Assembly (NCBI RefSeq): GCF_027923225.1
Contig: NZ_BSDI01000011.1
Location: 124,001 to 188,000 of the forward strand
Reading direction: 5' to 3'
Length of the DNA: 64,000 nt
Source: Phytohabitans aurantiacus
GTDB lineage: Bacteria; Actinomycetota; Actinomycetes; Mycobacteriales; Micromonosporaceae
Both the position numbers and the translations under genes were made by a program. The stretch's first letter is position 1; each line of letters begins with the position of its first letter. The notes beneath the pieces were generated by a model. That model was not told the origin of the DNA. It saw only the letters and a program-made list of their open reading frames with translations, and searched no databases. Of this stretch, positions 8,869 to 17,398 are shown piece after piece.

Positions 8869-10400
8869 CCGGCGGCAAGGTTCCTGCTGTCGGCCGTGCT
8901 GGGCCGGCACGCGTGACCGCTGGCTTCGAAGAGTTCGGACGTCTCGACCTCTACGAGCACCAGGAGGTACACGGCGATCTGCGGCCCATGACGGCCGCCG
9001 AGCTGATGTCGCTCGCCGAGCAGATCAAGCTGACCGGTCGCGGTGGTGCCGGCTTCCCGTTCGCCCGGAAGATGAAGGCGGTCATCGACTCCGCCCAGCG
9101 GCAGGACAAGCCCATCGTCGTGGTGGTCAACGCCACCGAGGGCGAGCCCGCCGCCTGGAAGGACAAGGTGCTGCTGGCGCGCGCGCCACACTTGATCCTC
9201 GACGGCGCGTCGCTCGCGGCATGGGCACTCGAGGCCGACGAGATCGTCATCGGCGTGGAGAAGGACCACGTCGGGAGCAAGTCGCTGCGCATGGCCCTCG
9301 CCGAGCGGCGGATGCCGGCGCCGACCCGGATCGTGTCGGTGCCGCACCGGTTCATCTCCGGCGAAGGCGGCGCGTTGGTCCGGGGCATCAACGGCGAGGC
9401 GCACATCCCGCCCGGCCGCAAGATCCGTGCCAGCGATTCCGGCGTCAACGGGCTGCCCACCCTGCTGTCCAACGCGGAGACGTACGCCCAGCTCGCCCTC
9501 GCCGCCGGCCTCGGCCCGTACGAGTACTGCTCGGTCGGCACCGAGAAGGAGCCCGGGACGGTCCTGCTGTCGATCACCGCCAAGGGCAAGCCGATGGTGG
9601 TGGAGGCACCGACGGGAGTACCCCTGAAGGAGGTCCTGCGCATGTGCGGGACCACCGCGGGTCAGGGTCTGCTGCTCGGCGGGTACCACGGAAAGTGGAT
9701 TTCGGTGGAGGCCGCGAGCCGCGCGGAGATCTCGAAGGCGAGCCTCACGGAGGTTGGCGGCACCCTCGGTGCCGGCATCATGGTCCCCCTGCCGGAGGAC
9801 ACCTGTCCTCTCGGCGAGGTAGCCCGGGTCATGCACTACATGGCAGCGGAGTCGGCCGGCCAATGCGGTCCCTGCCGCCTCGGCCTGCCGGACCTCGCGC
9901 GGACCGTGCAGAAGCTCTACGAGGGCGGCGGCGGCCAAGCCGCCGTCCGCGCCGCCGTCGGCGTGGTCAAGGGCCGCGGCGCGTGCAGCCACCCTGACGG
10001 TACGTCGCGGTTCGCGCTCTCGGCCCTGGACGTCTTCGCGGAGGACATCGCCGCACACGCGTTTCACGACGGGTGCGGGCGTCCGGTCAAGGGCATCCTG
10101 CCCCTGTCCAGCTCGCCCGACCACCAGGAGAACACCGGCGGCGTCGGCAAGCTGGTCGTCGACTGGACCCGCTGCGACGGGCATGGGCTCTGTGCGCACC
10201 TGCTGCCTGAGTTGGTGCGGCTCGACGGAAACGGGTACCCGGCCATCGCGGACACCCCGGTGCCCGAGTGGCTGGAGAAGGACGCCCGGCGCGCGGTCGA
10301 CATGTGCCCGGGCCTCGCGCTGCGCCTGACCGGCGTGGAGTCGAAGCCCAGGCGCAAGACGAAGCCCAAGCCTCCATCCAGGGAAAAACGGCTCAGGTAG
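8865..10400 (+). CDS. NuoF-like NADH dehydrogenase subunit fused to a ferredoxin
   Basis: 511 residues. GRGGAGFPFARKM (residues 58-70) and the NATEGEPAAWKDK segment are the FMN/NADH sites of the 51-kDa complex I subunit (NuoF). An SLBB-like region follows. AGQCGPCRLG plus GRGACSHPDG supply the Cys ligands of the N3-type cluster. The last 90 residues add a small ferredoxin with RCDGHGLC and DMCPG, i.e. a three-Cys pattern as in 3Fe-4S ferredoxins that serve P450s, then a Lys/Arg-rich end. It starts at GTG overlapping the upstream stop (GTGA), behind GGAGG. With the cytochrome b-like neighbour it probably passes electrons from NADH to haem in the membrane. It is not part of a full nuo operon. 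Confidence 0.8.
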   Translation: MTGGKVPAVGRAGPARVTAGFEEFGRLDLYEHQEVHGDLRPMTAAELMSLAEQIKLTGRGGAGFPFARKMKAVIDSAQRQDKPIVVVVNATEGEPAAWKDKVLLARAPHLILDGASLAAWALEADEIVIGVEKDHVGSKSLRMALAERRMPAPTRIVSVPHRFISGEGGALVRGINGEAHIPPGRKIRASDSGVNGLPTLLSNAETYAQLALAAGLGPYEYCSVGTEKEPGTVLLSITAKGKPMVVEAPTGVPLKEVLRMCGTTAGQGLLLGGYHGKWISVEAASRAEISKASLTEVGGTLGAGIMVPLPEDTCPLGEVARVMHYMAAESAGQCGPCRLGLPDLARTVQKLYEGGGGQAAVRAAVGVVKGRGACSHPDGTSRFALSALDVFAEDIAAHAFHDGCGRPVKGILPLSSSPDHQENTGGVGKLVVDWTRCDGHGLCAHLLPELVRLDGNGYPAIADTPVPEWLEKDARRAVDMCPGLALRLTGVESKPRRKTKPKPPSREKRLR

Positions 10401-10415
10401 GACTAAATTGCAGGG

Positions 10416-11942
10416 GTGACCGAGATTCTCTCCGCTGAAGCCCGAGAGTTCGTCGCCGACCTGCACCGCCGGTTCGCGCCGCGCCGCAACGAGCTGATGG
10501 CCCGTCGGGCCGCGCGCCGGCAGGAGATCGCCGCCACCGGGCGCCTCGACTTCCTGCCCGAGACCGCCGAGATCCGGCTCACCGAGTGGCAGGTGCCGCC
10601 CGCGCCGGCCGACCTGAGCGACCGGCGCGTCGAGATCACGGGCCCGACCGAGCGCAAGATGGCCATCAACGCGCTCAACTCCGGCGCCAAGGTGTGGCTG
10701 GCCGACCTCGAAGACGCCAACACACCACACTGGTCCAACGTGGTCGGTGGCCAGCAGAACCTGTACGACGCCGTGCGCCGCACCATCTCGCACGAGACGC
10801 CGGAGAAGCGGTACGAGCTGGGCGGTGGCCCCTATCCCACGATCGTGATGCGCCCGCGCGGCTGGCACCTCGACGAGCGGCACCTGCCGGTGGACGACCA
10901 GCCGGCCGTCGGCGCGCTCGTCGACTTTGGACTGTACTTTTTCCACAACGCGCGGGAGCTGCTGGAGCGCGGCAGCGGGCCCTACCTCTATCTGCCCAAG
11001 ATGGAGAGTCACCTCGAAGCCCGGCTCTGGAACGATGTCTTCACGCATGCGCAGGACGCGCTCGGCGTGCCGCAGGGCAGCATCCGTGCCACGGTTCTCA
11101 TCGAGACGATCCCGGCCGCGTTCGAGATGGACGAGATCCTGTGGGAGCTGCGTCCGCACGCGTCCGGCCTCAACGCCGGCCGGTGGGACTACCTGTTCAG
11201 CATCATCAAGAACTTTCGCGATGCCGGCCCGTCGTTCGTGCTTCCCGACCGGGCGTCCGTGACGATGACGGCGCCGTTCATGCGGGCGTACACCGACCTG
11301 CTCGTCGCCACCTGCCACCGGCGCGGCGCGTTCGCGATGGGCGGCATGGCCGCCTTCATACCGAGCCGGCGTGATCCGGCGGTCAACGAGGTCGCGCTCA
11401 CCAAGGTGCGCGAAGACAAGGAGCGCGAGGCGGGCGACGGATTCGACGGCTCGTGGGTGGCACATCCGGATCTGGTACCGGTGTGCCGCGAGGTCTTCGA
11501 TCGAGCGCTCGGTGACCGTCCGAACCAGCTCGACCGGCAGCGCCCCGACGTCGTGGTGACCGCCGACGCGCTGCTGAACGTGGCGGCGACACCGGGCGCG
11601 GTCACCGAGGCCGGCCTGCGCGGCAACGTTTCGGTGGCACTGCAATACCTGGAGGCGTGGCTGCACGGCAACGGCGCGGTCGCCATCAACAACCTGATGG
11701 AAGACGCGGCCACCGCGGAGATCTCGCGGTCGCAGATCTGGCAGTGGATCCATCAAGGGGTACGCCTCGACGACGGCACCCCCATCACGGCGGAACTCGT
11801 GCGGCGCATCGGCGACGAGGAGTTGGCCCGGCTCGGTGACCCGGCACGGTTCAAGCATGCCCGGGAGCTGTTCGAACGGGTGGCGCTGGCTGACGACTTC
11901 GAAGACTTTCTCACCGTCCCGGCGTACGAACTGATTGACTGA
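10416..11942 (+). CDS. aceB: Malate synthase A
   Basis: 508 residues, the usual length of malate synthase A (about 530). It condenses glyoxylate with acetyl-CoA to malate. Family landmarks include ITGPTERKMAINALNSGA near residue 70, LADLEDANTPHW, PYLYLPKMESHLEARLWND, RATVLIETIPAAFEMDEIL and AFAMGGMAAFIPS. GTG start 15 bases after the preceding gene. Placement ahead of the aldolase, allantoinase and allantoicase genes indicates that it disposes of glyoxylate released from ureidoglycolate rather than serving only the glyoxylate shunt. No isocitrate lyase is in the window. Confidence 0.93.
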   Translation: MTEILSAEAREFVADLHRRFAPRRNELMARRAARRQEIAATGRLDFLPETAEIRLTEWQVPPAPADLSDRRVEITGPTERKMAINALNSGAKVWLADLEDANTPHWSNVVGGQQNLYDAVRRTISHETPEKRYELGGGPYPTIVMRPRGWHLDERHLPVDDQPAVGALVDFGLYFFHNARELLERGSGPYLYLPKMESHLEARLWNDVFTHAQDALGVPQGSIRATVLIETIPAAFEMDEILWELRPHASGLNAGRWDYLFSIIKNFRDAGPSFVLPDRASVTMTAPFMRAYTDLLVATCHRRGAFAMGGMAAFIPSRRDPAVNEVALTKVREDKEREAGDGFDGSWVAHPDLVPVCREVFDRALGDRPNQLDRQRPDVVVTADALLNVAATPGAVTEAGLRGNVSVALQYLEAWLHGNGAVAINNLMEDAATAEISRSQIWQWIHQGVRLDDGTPITAELVRRIGDEELARLGDPARFKHARELFERVALADDFEDFLTVPAYELID

Positions 11943-13110
11943 TCAAGTGGCACGCCTACCGGCCGACGTGTACGCGGAGCTCGATCGGCGGCTGGCGCCG
12001 GTCGACGCGGCGCTGGCGTCCCGGTACCCCGGCGACCGGGACGGGCGCCAGCCGGTGCACACCGTGTACGTGCCGGCGGACGCGTTCCGTGCCGGGTTGG
12101 CGGGGGAGTGGGGCGCGGCCGCCCGCGACGCGCTGGAGGCGCACCCACCGTTGCCGTTCGACGAGTCGCTGCGCGCGAGGGTGGAGTCCAAACTCGACCG
12201 GGAGCCGATCGAAGACCTGCGGATCGACTTCGAAGACGGGTACGGCGTGCGCTCCGACTCGGCCGAAGACGCCGCCGCACGGGCCGCCGCCGCGGCGCTG
12301 CGTGCGGAGCAGGCACCGCCGTTCGTCGGGCTACGCGTCAAGAGCCTCGAAGGCGCGACCCGGCACCGGGCGATCCGCACGCTCGACGTGTTTCTCGACG
12401 CGTATGGCGGGTTGCCGCCAGGATTCGTGGTGACCCTGCCGAAGGTGTCCGTCGCTGAGCAGGTGGCGGCCATGGCTGTCCTGTGTGGATTCTTCGAACG
12501 CGCACACGGTCTGGAGAGCGGGGTGCTGTGCTTCGAGGCGCAGATCGAGACGCCGCCCGCCGTGCTCGGCGTCGACGGCACGGCGACCGTTGCCCGCCTC
12601 ATCGCGGCTGCTGACGGCCGGCTGACCGGGTTGCACTACGGCACCTACGACTACAGCGCTTCGGTCGGGGTGGCCGCCGCGTATCAGAGCATGGCCCATC
12701 CCGCGGCCGACCATGCCAAGGCGGTCATGCAGGTGGCAGCCGCCGGCACCGGGGTACGGCTGTCCGACGGGTCGTCAAACGTACTGCCCGTCGGCGATAC
12801 GGCCGCGGTGCAGGCTGCCTGGCGGTTGCACGCGGGACTGGTGCGGCGCTCCCTGGAACGCGGGTTCTACCAGGGCTGGGACCTGCACCCGGCACAGTTG
12901 CCGACCCGGTTCGCGGCGACGTACGCGTTCTTCCGGGAGGGCGCGCCCGCCGCGTGGGACAGGCTGACCGCGTACCGGGAGCGGCGTGCGTCCGGGGTGC
13001 TCGACGAGCCGGCCACCGCCCGGGCGCTGGCGGGCTTTCTGCGGCGCGGGCAGGACTGCGGCGCGCTCGACCCGGACGAGTACGACCGCGCGATCCTGGA
13101 GACGGTATGA
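11935..13110 (+). CDS. DUF6986-type HpcH/HpaI-like aldolase of the ureide operon
   Basis: 391 residues resembling the citrate-lyase beta/HpcH aldolase fold: RIDFEDGYGVR (acidic metal-site strand), FVVTLPKVSVAEQ, CFEAQIETPPAVLG (metal Glu in a malyl-CoA-lyase-like position), HYGTYDYSASVGV and QGWDLHPAQLPTR. Families of this type are commonly encoded between malate synthase and allantoinase in actinobacteria but lack a proven reaction; a role in C2/C3 product handling is inference. It overlaps aceB by eight bases. TTG at 11935 is the frame-supported start; GTG at 11947 is an alternative. The stop overlaps allB (ATGA). Confidence 0.78.
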   Translation: MTDQVARLPADVYAELDRRLAPVDAALASRYPGDRDGRQPVHTVYVPADAFRAGLAGEWGAAARDALEAHPPLPFDESLRARVESKLDREPIEDLRIDFEDGYGVRSDSAEDAAARAAAAALRAEQAPPFVGLRVKSLEGATRHRAIRTLDVFLDAYGGLPPGFVVTLPKVSVAEQVAAMAVLCGFFERAHGLESGVLCFEAQIETPPAVLGVDGTATVARLIAAADGRLTGLHYGTYDYSASVGVAAAYQSMAHPAADHAKAVMQVAAAGTGVRLSDGSSNVLPVGDTAAVQAAWRLHAGLVRRSLERGFYQGWDLHPAQLPTRFAATYAFFREGAPAAWDRLTAYRERRASGVLDEPATARALAGFLRRGQDCGALDPDEYDRAILETV

Positions 13111-14381
13111 GCTATGACCTGGTGCTGCGGTCCCGGCGGGTGGTCACGCCGGAGGGAGAGCGACCGGCCACTGTCTACGTCCACGATGGACGGATCGCGG
13201 CGGTGGAAGGGTACTCGGACGACGGTCTTGATCTTGAAGATCTGGTGTTGCTGCCCGGCCTCGTCGACACCCACGTGCACGTCAACGAGCCCGGCCGCAC
13301 CGAGTGGGAGGGGTTCGCCACCGCCACCCGGGCGGCCGCGGCGGGTGGGGTCACGACCATCCTGGACATGCCGCTGAACTCGTTGCCGCCCACGGTCGAC
13401 GCGCTGGCCCTGGACATCAAGCGCAAGGCGGCCACCGGACAGTGCCATGTGGACGTCGGTTTCTGGGGCGGCGCGGTGCCGGGCAACACGGCCGACCTGC
13501 CCGTGCTGTACGACGCCGGGGTGTTCGGGTTCAAGGCGTTCCTCATCGACTCCGGCGTACCGGAGTTTCCGCCGCTCGACGCGCGCGGCCTGCGCGAGGC
13601 GATGCGCGCGGTGGACGCGCTCTTCGTCGTGCACGCCGAGGACCCGCTGGTCGTGGGTCCGGCGCCAGCCTCCCGCCGGTACGCCGACTTCGTGGCCTCC
13701 CGCCCGCCGGCGGCCGAGGTCGGCGCGGTGTCGCTGGCCGCTTCGGTGGCGCGGGACACCGGTGGGCGGATGCACATCCTGCACCTGTCGGCGGCGGACG
13801 CGCTCGCGCCGGGCGTGACGTTCGAGACGTGCCCGCACTACCTGACCCTGGCATCCGAAGACGTGCCAGACGGTGCCACCGAGTACAAGTGCTGCCCGCC
13901 GATTCGCGACTCAGCCAACCGCGAGGCGCTGTGGGAGGGGCTCGCGTCGGGCGCGATCGACTGCGTCGTGTCCGACCACTCGCCGTGTACTCCCGACCTG
14001 AAGCGCTCCGGCAGCGGTGACTTCGCGGCGGCCTGGGGTGGGATCTCGTCGCTGCAACTCGGCCTCTCTCTGGTGTGGACGGGCGCGTCGGCGCGCGGCT
14101 TCGGCCTCGCCGACGTGGCGCGGTGGATGGCCCAGCGCCCCGCCGAGATCGCCGGGCTGCGACGCAAGGGCCGGATCACACCCGGGTACGACGCCGATCT
14201 GGTCGCGTTCGACCCTTCAGCGGAGTTCACAGTGGACGCTGGCGCGCTGCACCACCGCAATCCCGTTACGCCGTACCACGGCCGCACACTCCACGGAGTC
14301 GTTCGTTCGACATGGTTGCGCGGCGTGCTCGTCGACTTCGCGTCCCCGCGAGGGCGCCTGCTCGTGCGAGGTGACTCATGA
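13107..14381 (+). CDS. allB: Allantoinase
   Basis: 424-residue cyclic amidohydrolase that opens allantoin to allantoate. GLVDTHVHVNEPGRTEWEG contains metal ligands His56 and His58. FGFKAFLID carries the Lys expected to be carbamylated. MHILHLSAADAL, FETCPHYL and VSDHSPCTPDLK give the remaining His/Asp ligands. The ATG overlaps the preceding stop (ATGA) and the stop overlaps allantoicase, so the four-gene ureide operon is fully coupled. Dihydropyrimidinase or dihydroorotase are excluded mainly by context and by the HVHVNEPGRTEWE segment typical of allantoinases. Confidence 0.93.
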   Translation: MSYDLVLRSRRVVTPEGERPATVYVHDGRIAAVEGYSDDGLDLEDLVLLPGLVDTHVHVNEPGRTEWEGFATATRAAAAGGVTTILDMPLNSLPPTVDALALDIKRKAATGQCHVDVGFWGGAVPGNTADLPVLYDAGVFGFKAFLIDSGVPEFPPLDARGLREAMRAVDALFVVHAEDPLVVGPAPASRRYADFVASRPPAAEVGAVSLAASVARDTGGRMHILHLSAADALAPGVTFETCPHYLTLASEDVPDGATEYKCCPPIRDSANREALWEGLASGAIDCVVSDHSPCTPDLKRSGSGDFAAAWGGISSLQLGLSLVWTGASARGFGLADVARWMAQRPAEIAGLRRKGRITPGYDADLVAFDPSAEFTVDAGALHHRNPVTPYHGRTLHGVVRSTWLRGVLVDFASPRGRLLVRGDS

Positions 14382-15475
14382 CCCGATGGGACCACCTGCC
14401 CGATCTGGCGTCCCGCCGGCTCGGTGGCGGTGTCGTCGCCGCCAACGACGAGCTTTTCGCGGCCGCCGACCACCTGGTACTGGACGAACCACCGTCGTTC
14501 TCCGCCCGCACCTTCGGCCCCAAAGGGCAGGTGTACGACGGCTGGGAGACCCGCCGGCGCCGCGAGCCCGGCCACGACCACGCGATCGTCCGGCTCGGCG
14601 CGCCCGGCATAGTGCGCGGCGTCGTGGTCGACACGTCGTTCTTCACCGGCAACTACCCGCCGTACGCCTCTGTGGAGGGTTGCTGCGTCGACGGCCACCC
14701 CGGCCCGTCGGAGCTGTCGGAATGGTTTCCGCTCGTGCCGCGCTCGCCGTTGGCGGGCGACAGCCGCAACGAGTTCGTCGTGTCCAATGTGGAGCGTCGC
14801 GTCACGCACGTGCGGCTGTCTATCTACCCTGACGGCGGGGTGGCGCGGCTGCGGATACACGGTGAGGTCGTGCCCGATCCCCGCCTGCTGCCGGCGGTGA
14901 TCGACCTGGCGGCGATGGAGCATGGTGGCCAGGTCGTGGCGTGCAGCAACATGTTCTACGGCCCGCCGCACCAGCTCATCGCGCCCGGGCTGGCGCGGGT
15001 GATGGGGGAGGGCTGGGAGACCGCCCGCCGCCGCGACGACGCCAACGACTGGGTCGTGGTCAAGCTGGCGGCACCGGGGCGGGTGCGGCTGGCCGAGCTC
15101 GACACCAGTCACTTCAAGGGCAACGCGCCCGGCGCCGCCAGCCTGCGCGGCCTCGACGCCCGCACGGCCGACATGGACCATCCGGCGGCGTGGGCCGAGC
15201 TGCTACCCCGCATCCCCCTCCAGCCCGACACCCGGCATCGCTTCCCGCTGGACGAGAGCCCGGTGGTGTCACACGTCCGCATGGACATCTACCCCGACGG
15301 TGGCATGGCCCGCCTCCGCCTGTGGGGGGACCTGACCGACGACGCCCGCACGACGCTGACGTCCCACTGGCAGGCAACCTCCGCGCCCCCTCCTTCTCCC
15401 GCTCCGGCCCTCTCTCCCGCCGATCAAGGGGCCCCGGCCCGGCCCGCCGATCAAGGGCAAACGCACGCGCTTTGA
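14378..15475 (+). CDS. alc: Allantoicase with a repeat-derived C-terminus
   Basis: 365 residues, two tandem allantoicase domains. Each has a GWETxRRR segment, a GxVRGVVVDTSFFTGNYPPYA or AELDTSHFKGNAPGAASL strand, and a HVRxxIYPDGGxARLR end. It hydrolyses allantoate to ureidoglycolate and urea. The last conserved piece ends near residue 335 (LWGDLT). After that a Pro/Ala-rich linker runs into PADQGAPARPADQGQTHAL, encoded by GATCAAGG boxes of a family A repeat whose loop supplies the stop codon. The functional enzyme should be complete; the tail is probably neutral. Confidence 0.9.
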   Translation: MTRWDHLPDLASRRLGGGVVAANDELFAAADHLVLDEPPSFSARTFGPKGQVYDGWETRRRREPGHDHAIVRLGAPGIVRGVVVDTSFFTGNYPPYASVEGCCVDGHPGPSELSEWFPLVPRSPLAGDSRNEFVVSNVERRVTHVRLSIYPDGGVARLRIHGEVVPDPRLLPAVIDLAAMEHGGQVVACSNMFYGPPHQLIAPGLARVMGEGWETARRRDDANDWVVVKLAAPGRVRLAELDTSHFKGNAPGAASLRGLDARTADMDHPAAWAELLPRIPLQPDTRHRFPLDESPVVSHVRMDIYPDGGMARLRLWGDLTDDARTTLTSHWQATSAPPPSPAPALSPADQGAPARPADQGQTHAL

Positions 15476-15523
15476 TCTCTTTTCGCGTGTATTCGCCCTT
15501 GATCCATGAGGTTCTCCTTGATC
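15449..15523 (-). repeat. Family A GATCAAGGGC repeat, copy 3
   Basis: Reverse-orientation copy that overlaps the allantoicase 3' end: the allantoicase stop TGA (15473-15475) lies in the loop of the element. An extra GATCAAGGGG half-box sits just upstream at 15422. The middle has drifted (CGCTTTGATC instead of CGGTTGGATC). Confidence 0.85.
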
Positions 15524-15639
15524 GCGGCGCCCGGATCGGGCCGCTCCGCGACGGCGTCGTCGAGGGCAGCGCGGTCCGCCGGCGGCCCGCGCCTAAGCGA
15601 ATGATCCCAAGGGGTGATCTGGTCCAAACCGGGATTTGA

Positions 15640-15696
15640 GCTACCGCGATGCTCGTCGTGGCCCAGACCGTAGCTCCCGCGGCCTCACCCTCCGCG
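15640..15696 (+). repeat. Family B element, left-arm half copy (B2)
   Basis: Reads GCTACCGCGATGCTCGTCG then GACCGTAGCTCCCGCGGCC and TCACCCTCCGCG, matching the left arm of the full element at 17399-17623. No right arm is found downstream, so it is a solo arm, about 105 bases before a family A copy. Confidence 0.7.
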
Positions 15697-15803
15697 CCCC
15701 TCACGCCATCCCCTTCTTCGCCGCCGCGCCGCGCCCGGAAGCCGCGTTGTCGCGGCTGCGCGGGGCGTGATGTCGCGGCGCCGAGCGCCGCACCCGCCGC
15801 ACC

Positions 15804-15879
15804 GATCAAGGGCATTTGCATGGATCAAGGGCAAGTGCACGCGGAAATGAGATCCAACCGCGTGCGTTCGCCCTTGATC
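15804..15879 (+). repeat. Family A GATCAAGGGC repeat, copy 4
   Basis: Reference-orientation copy with boxes at 15804, 15823 and about 15870; the middle reads CACGCGGAAATGAGATCC. It lies 290 bases upstream of the mannonate dehydratase start, so not at a gene 3' end. Confidence 0.85.
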
Positions 15880-16098
15880 GGCGGGGATGGGTGGCGCGCG
15901 GTGGCCGCGCGGCCCGCCAGCGCCAGCGCCCGCGGCCTGCCAGCGTCCACGGGCTGCGGGCTGCGGGCTGCGGGCTGCGGGCAGTGCGGCACGGGCGACG
16001 GGGCCTGCGTGGCGGGCGGCACGCGTGCGGGTGGCGCGACGTGGGGGGTGTGGCGGGATGCGGGGGAGGGGATGGGGTGGCGGGGGGTATTCAAGAGG

Positions 16099-16149
16099 TT
16101 GACTGTCGGTGGTGGGAGTGGGTAGGTTCTTCCGGAATCCTTTCGGAAA
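16099..16149 (+). promoter_or_regulatory. Probable sigma70-type promoter with overlapping operator for manD
   Basis: TTGACT (16099-16104) and TAGGTT (16123-16128) are separated by 18 bases, a fair housekeeping promoter. Immediately after it, TTCCGGAATCCTTTCGGAA (16130-16148) is an imperfect inverted repeat (TTCCG/CGGAA) placed where transcription should start, suggesting repressor control. The gene start is at 16170 behind GGAAGCGG. Confidence 0.45.
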
Positions 16150-16169
16150 TAGCGGCTCAGGGAAGCGGA

Positions 16170-17378
16170 ATGAAGATCAGTGATGCCCGGGTGATCGTCA
16201 CCAGCCCGGGGCGCAACTTCGTCACCCTGAAGATCGTCACGGACGAGGGGGTGACCGGCGTTGGCGATGCCACGCTCAACGGGCGTGAGCTGGCCGTCGC
16301 CGCCTATCTCAACGAGCATGTCGTGCCGCTGCTCATCGGGCGCGATCCGCACCGCATCGAGGACATCTGGCAGTACCTCTACAAGGGAGCGTACTGGCGG
16401 CGTGGGCCGGTGACGATGACAGCTATCGCCGCTGTCGACACCGCGTTGTGGGACATCAAGGGCAAGGTGGCCGGGCTGCCGGTGTACCAGTTGCTGGGCG
16501 GGCGGTCGCGTGAAGGCGTGACGGTGTATGGGCACGCCAGTGCGGACACTGTGGACGGTGTGCTCGCCGAGGTGGCCAAGTACGTCGCCGACGGGTACAA
16601 GGCGGTGCGGCTACAGGCCGGGATACCGGGACTGTCCGGTGTGTACGGTGTGCACACCGGGCCGGGAGTCTATGAGCCGGCGTCGGCCGCGGTGCCCGCC
16701 GAGGCGGTCTGGTCGACGGAGCGGTATCTGCATCATGTGCCGTCGTTGTTCGAGCGGGTCCGTGACGAGTTCGGCCCGACGCTCAAGCTGCTGCACGACG
16801 CCCATCATCGGCTCACCCCCATCGAGGCGGCGCGGTTGGGCAAGAGCCTGGAGCCGTACGCGTTGACCTGGCTCGAGGATCCCGTGCCGGCCGAGCTGCA
16901 GGAAGGGTTCCGGCTGATCCGGCGGCACACGACGACGCCGCTGGCGGTGGGCGAGGTCTTCAACAGCGTCTGGGACTGCCAGCAGCTCATCACCGAGCAG
17001 CTCGTCGACTACATCCGCACCACGGTCGTGCACGCGGGCGGCATCAGCGCGTTGCGCCGCATCTTCGACCTGGCGGCGCTGTATCACGTGCGCAGCGGCT
17101 CGCACGGCGCCACCGACCTGTCGCCGGTGTGCATGGCGGCGGCGCTGCACGTCGACGTGAGCATCCCCAACTTCGGGCTGCAGGAGTACATGCCGCACAC
17201 CGAGGAGACCGACGAGGTCTTCCCGCACGGGTACCGGTTCGAAAACGGGTACCTGCATCCGAGCGAGGCGCCGGGGCTGGGCGTCGACATCGACGAGGAG
17301 CTGGCCGCCAAGTATCCGTACCGCCCGGCCGCCCTCCCGGTCAACCGCCTGGAAGACGGCACCCTGCACAGCTGGTGA
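16170..17378 (+). CDS. manD: D-mannonate dehydratase (ManD, enolase superfamily)
   Basis: 402 residues, the exact length of typical ManD proteins. N-terminal capping segment MKISDARVIVTSPGRNFVTLKI. The barrel shows LLHDAHHRLTP (metal Asp and catalytic His), WLEDPVPAE (metal Glu), LAVGEVFNS (metal Glu), TTVVHAGGIS and GSHGATDLSPV (catalytic His), all characteristic of mannonate dehydratases rather than gluconate- or mandelate-active relatives. It dehydrates D-mannonate to 2-keto-3-deoxygluconate in glucuronate breakdown. The start is ATG at 16170 with GGAAGCGG upstream; the frame extends further but only through repeats. It stands alone, with no other uxu gene nearby. Confidence 0.85.
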   Translation: MKISDARVIVTSPGRNFVTLKIVTDEGVTGVGDATLNGRELAVAAYLNEHVVPLLIGRDPHRIEDIWQYLYKGAYWRRGPVTMTAIAAVDTALWDIKGKVAGLPVYQLLGGRSREGVTVYGHASADTVDGVLAEVAKYVADGYKAVRLQAGIPGLSGVYGVHTGPGVYEPASAAVPAEAVWSTERYLHHVPSLFERVRDEFGPTLKLLHDAHHRLTPIEAARLGKSLEPYALTWLEDPVPAELQEGFRLIRRHTTTPLAVGEVFNSVWDCQQLITEQLVDYIRTTVVHAGGISALRRIFDLAALYHVRSGSHGATDLSPVCMAAALHVDVSIPNFGLQEYMPHTEETDEVFPHGYRFENGYLHPSEAPGLGVDIDEELAAKYPYRPAALPVNRLEDGTLHSW

Positions 17379-17398
17379 GTCAGAGCAAGGGACATTGG

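Larger units (their letters stand above)
15524..16169. other. Repeat-rich intergenic region before the mannonate dehydratase gene
   Basis: Apart from the family B half-copy and the family A copy listed separately, it contains four tandem copies of the 7-mer GGGCTGC (15951-15978) and a GC-rich stretch without credible coding potential. The final 70 bases hold the probable mannonate dehydratase promoter. Confidence 0.6.

Noticed and set aside
8841..11858. Open frame of about 1000 codons on the minus strand
   Set aside because: It is antisense to the NuoF-like and malate synthase genes, has no family motif, and arises from the third-position GC bias of the plus-strand genes.
12954..13106. Longer N-terminus for allantoinase
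   Set aside because: The upstream in-frame extension lies within the aldolase gene; the family N-terminus (MSYDLVLRS) begins at the ATG of the ATGA overlap.
15951..15978. GGGCTGC tandem repeat as a regulatory array
   Set aside because: Four copies of a 7-mer in a GC-rich gap is more simply a slippage microsatellite.
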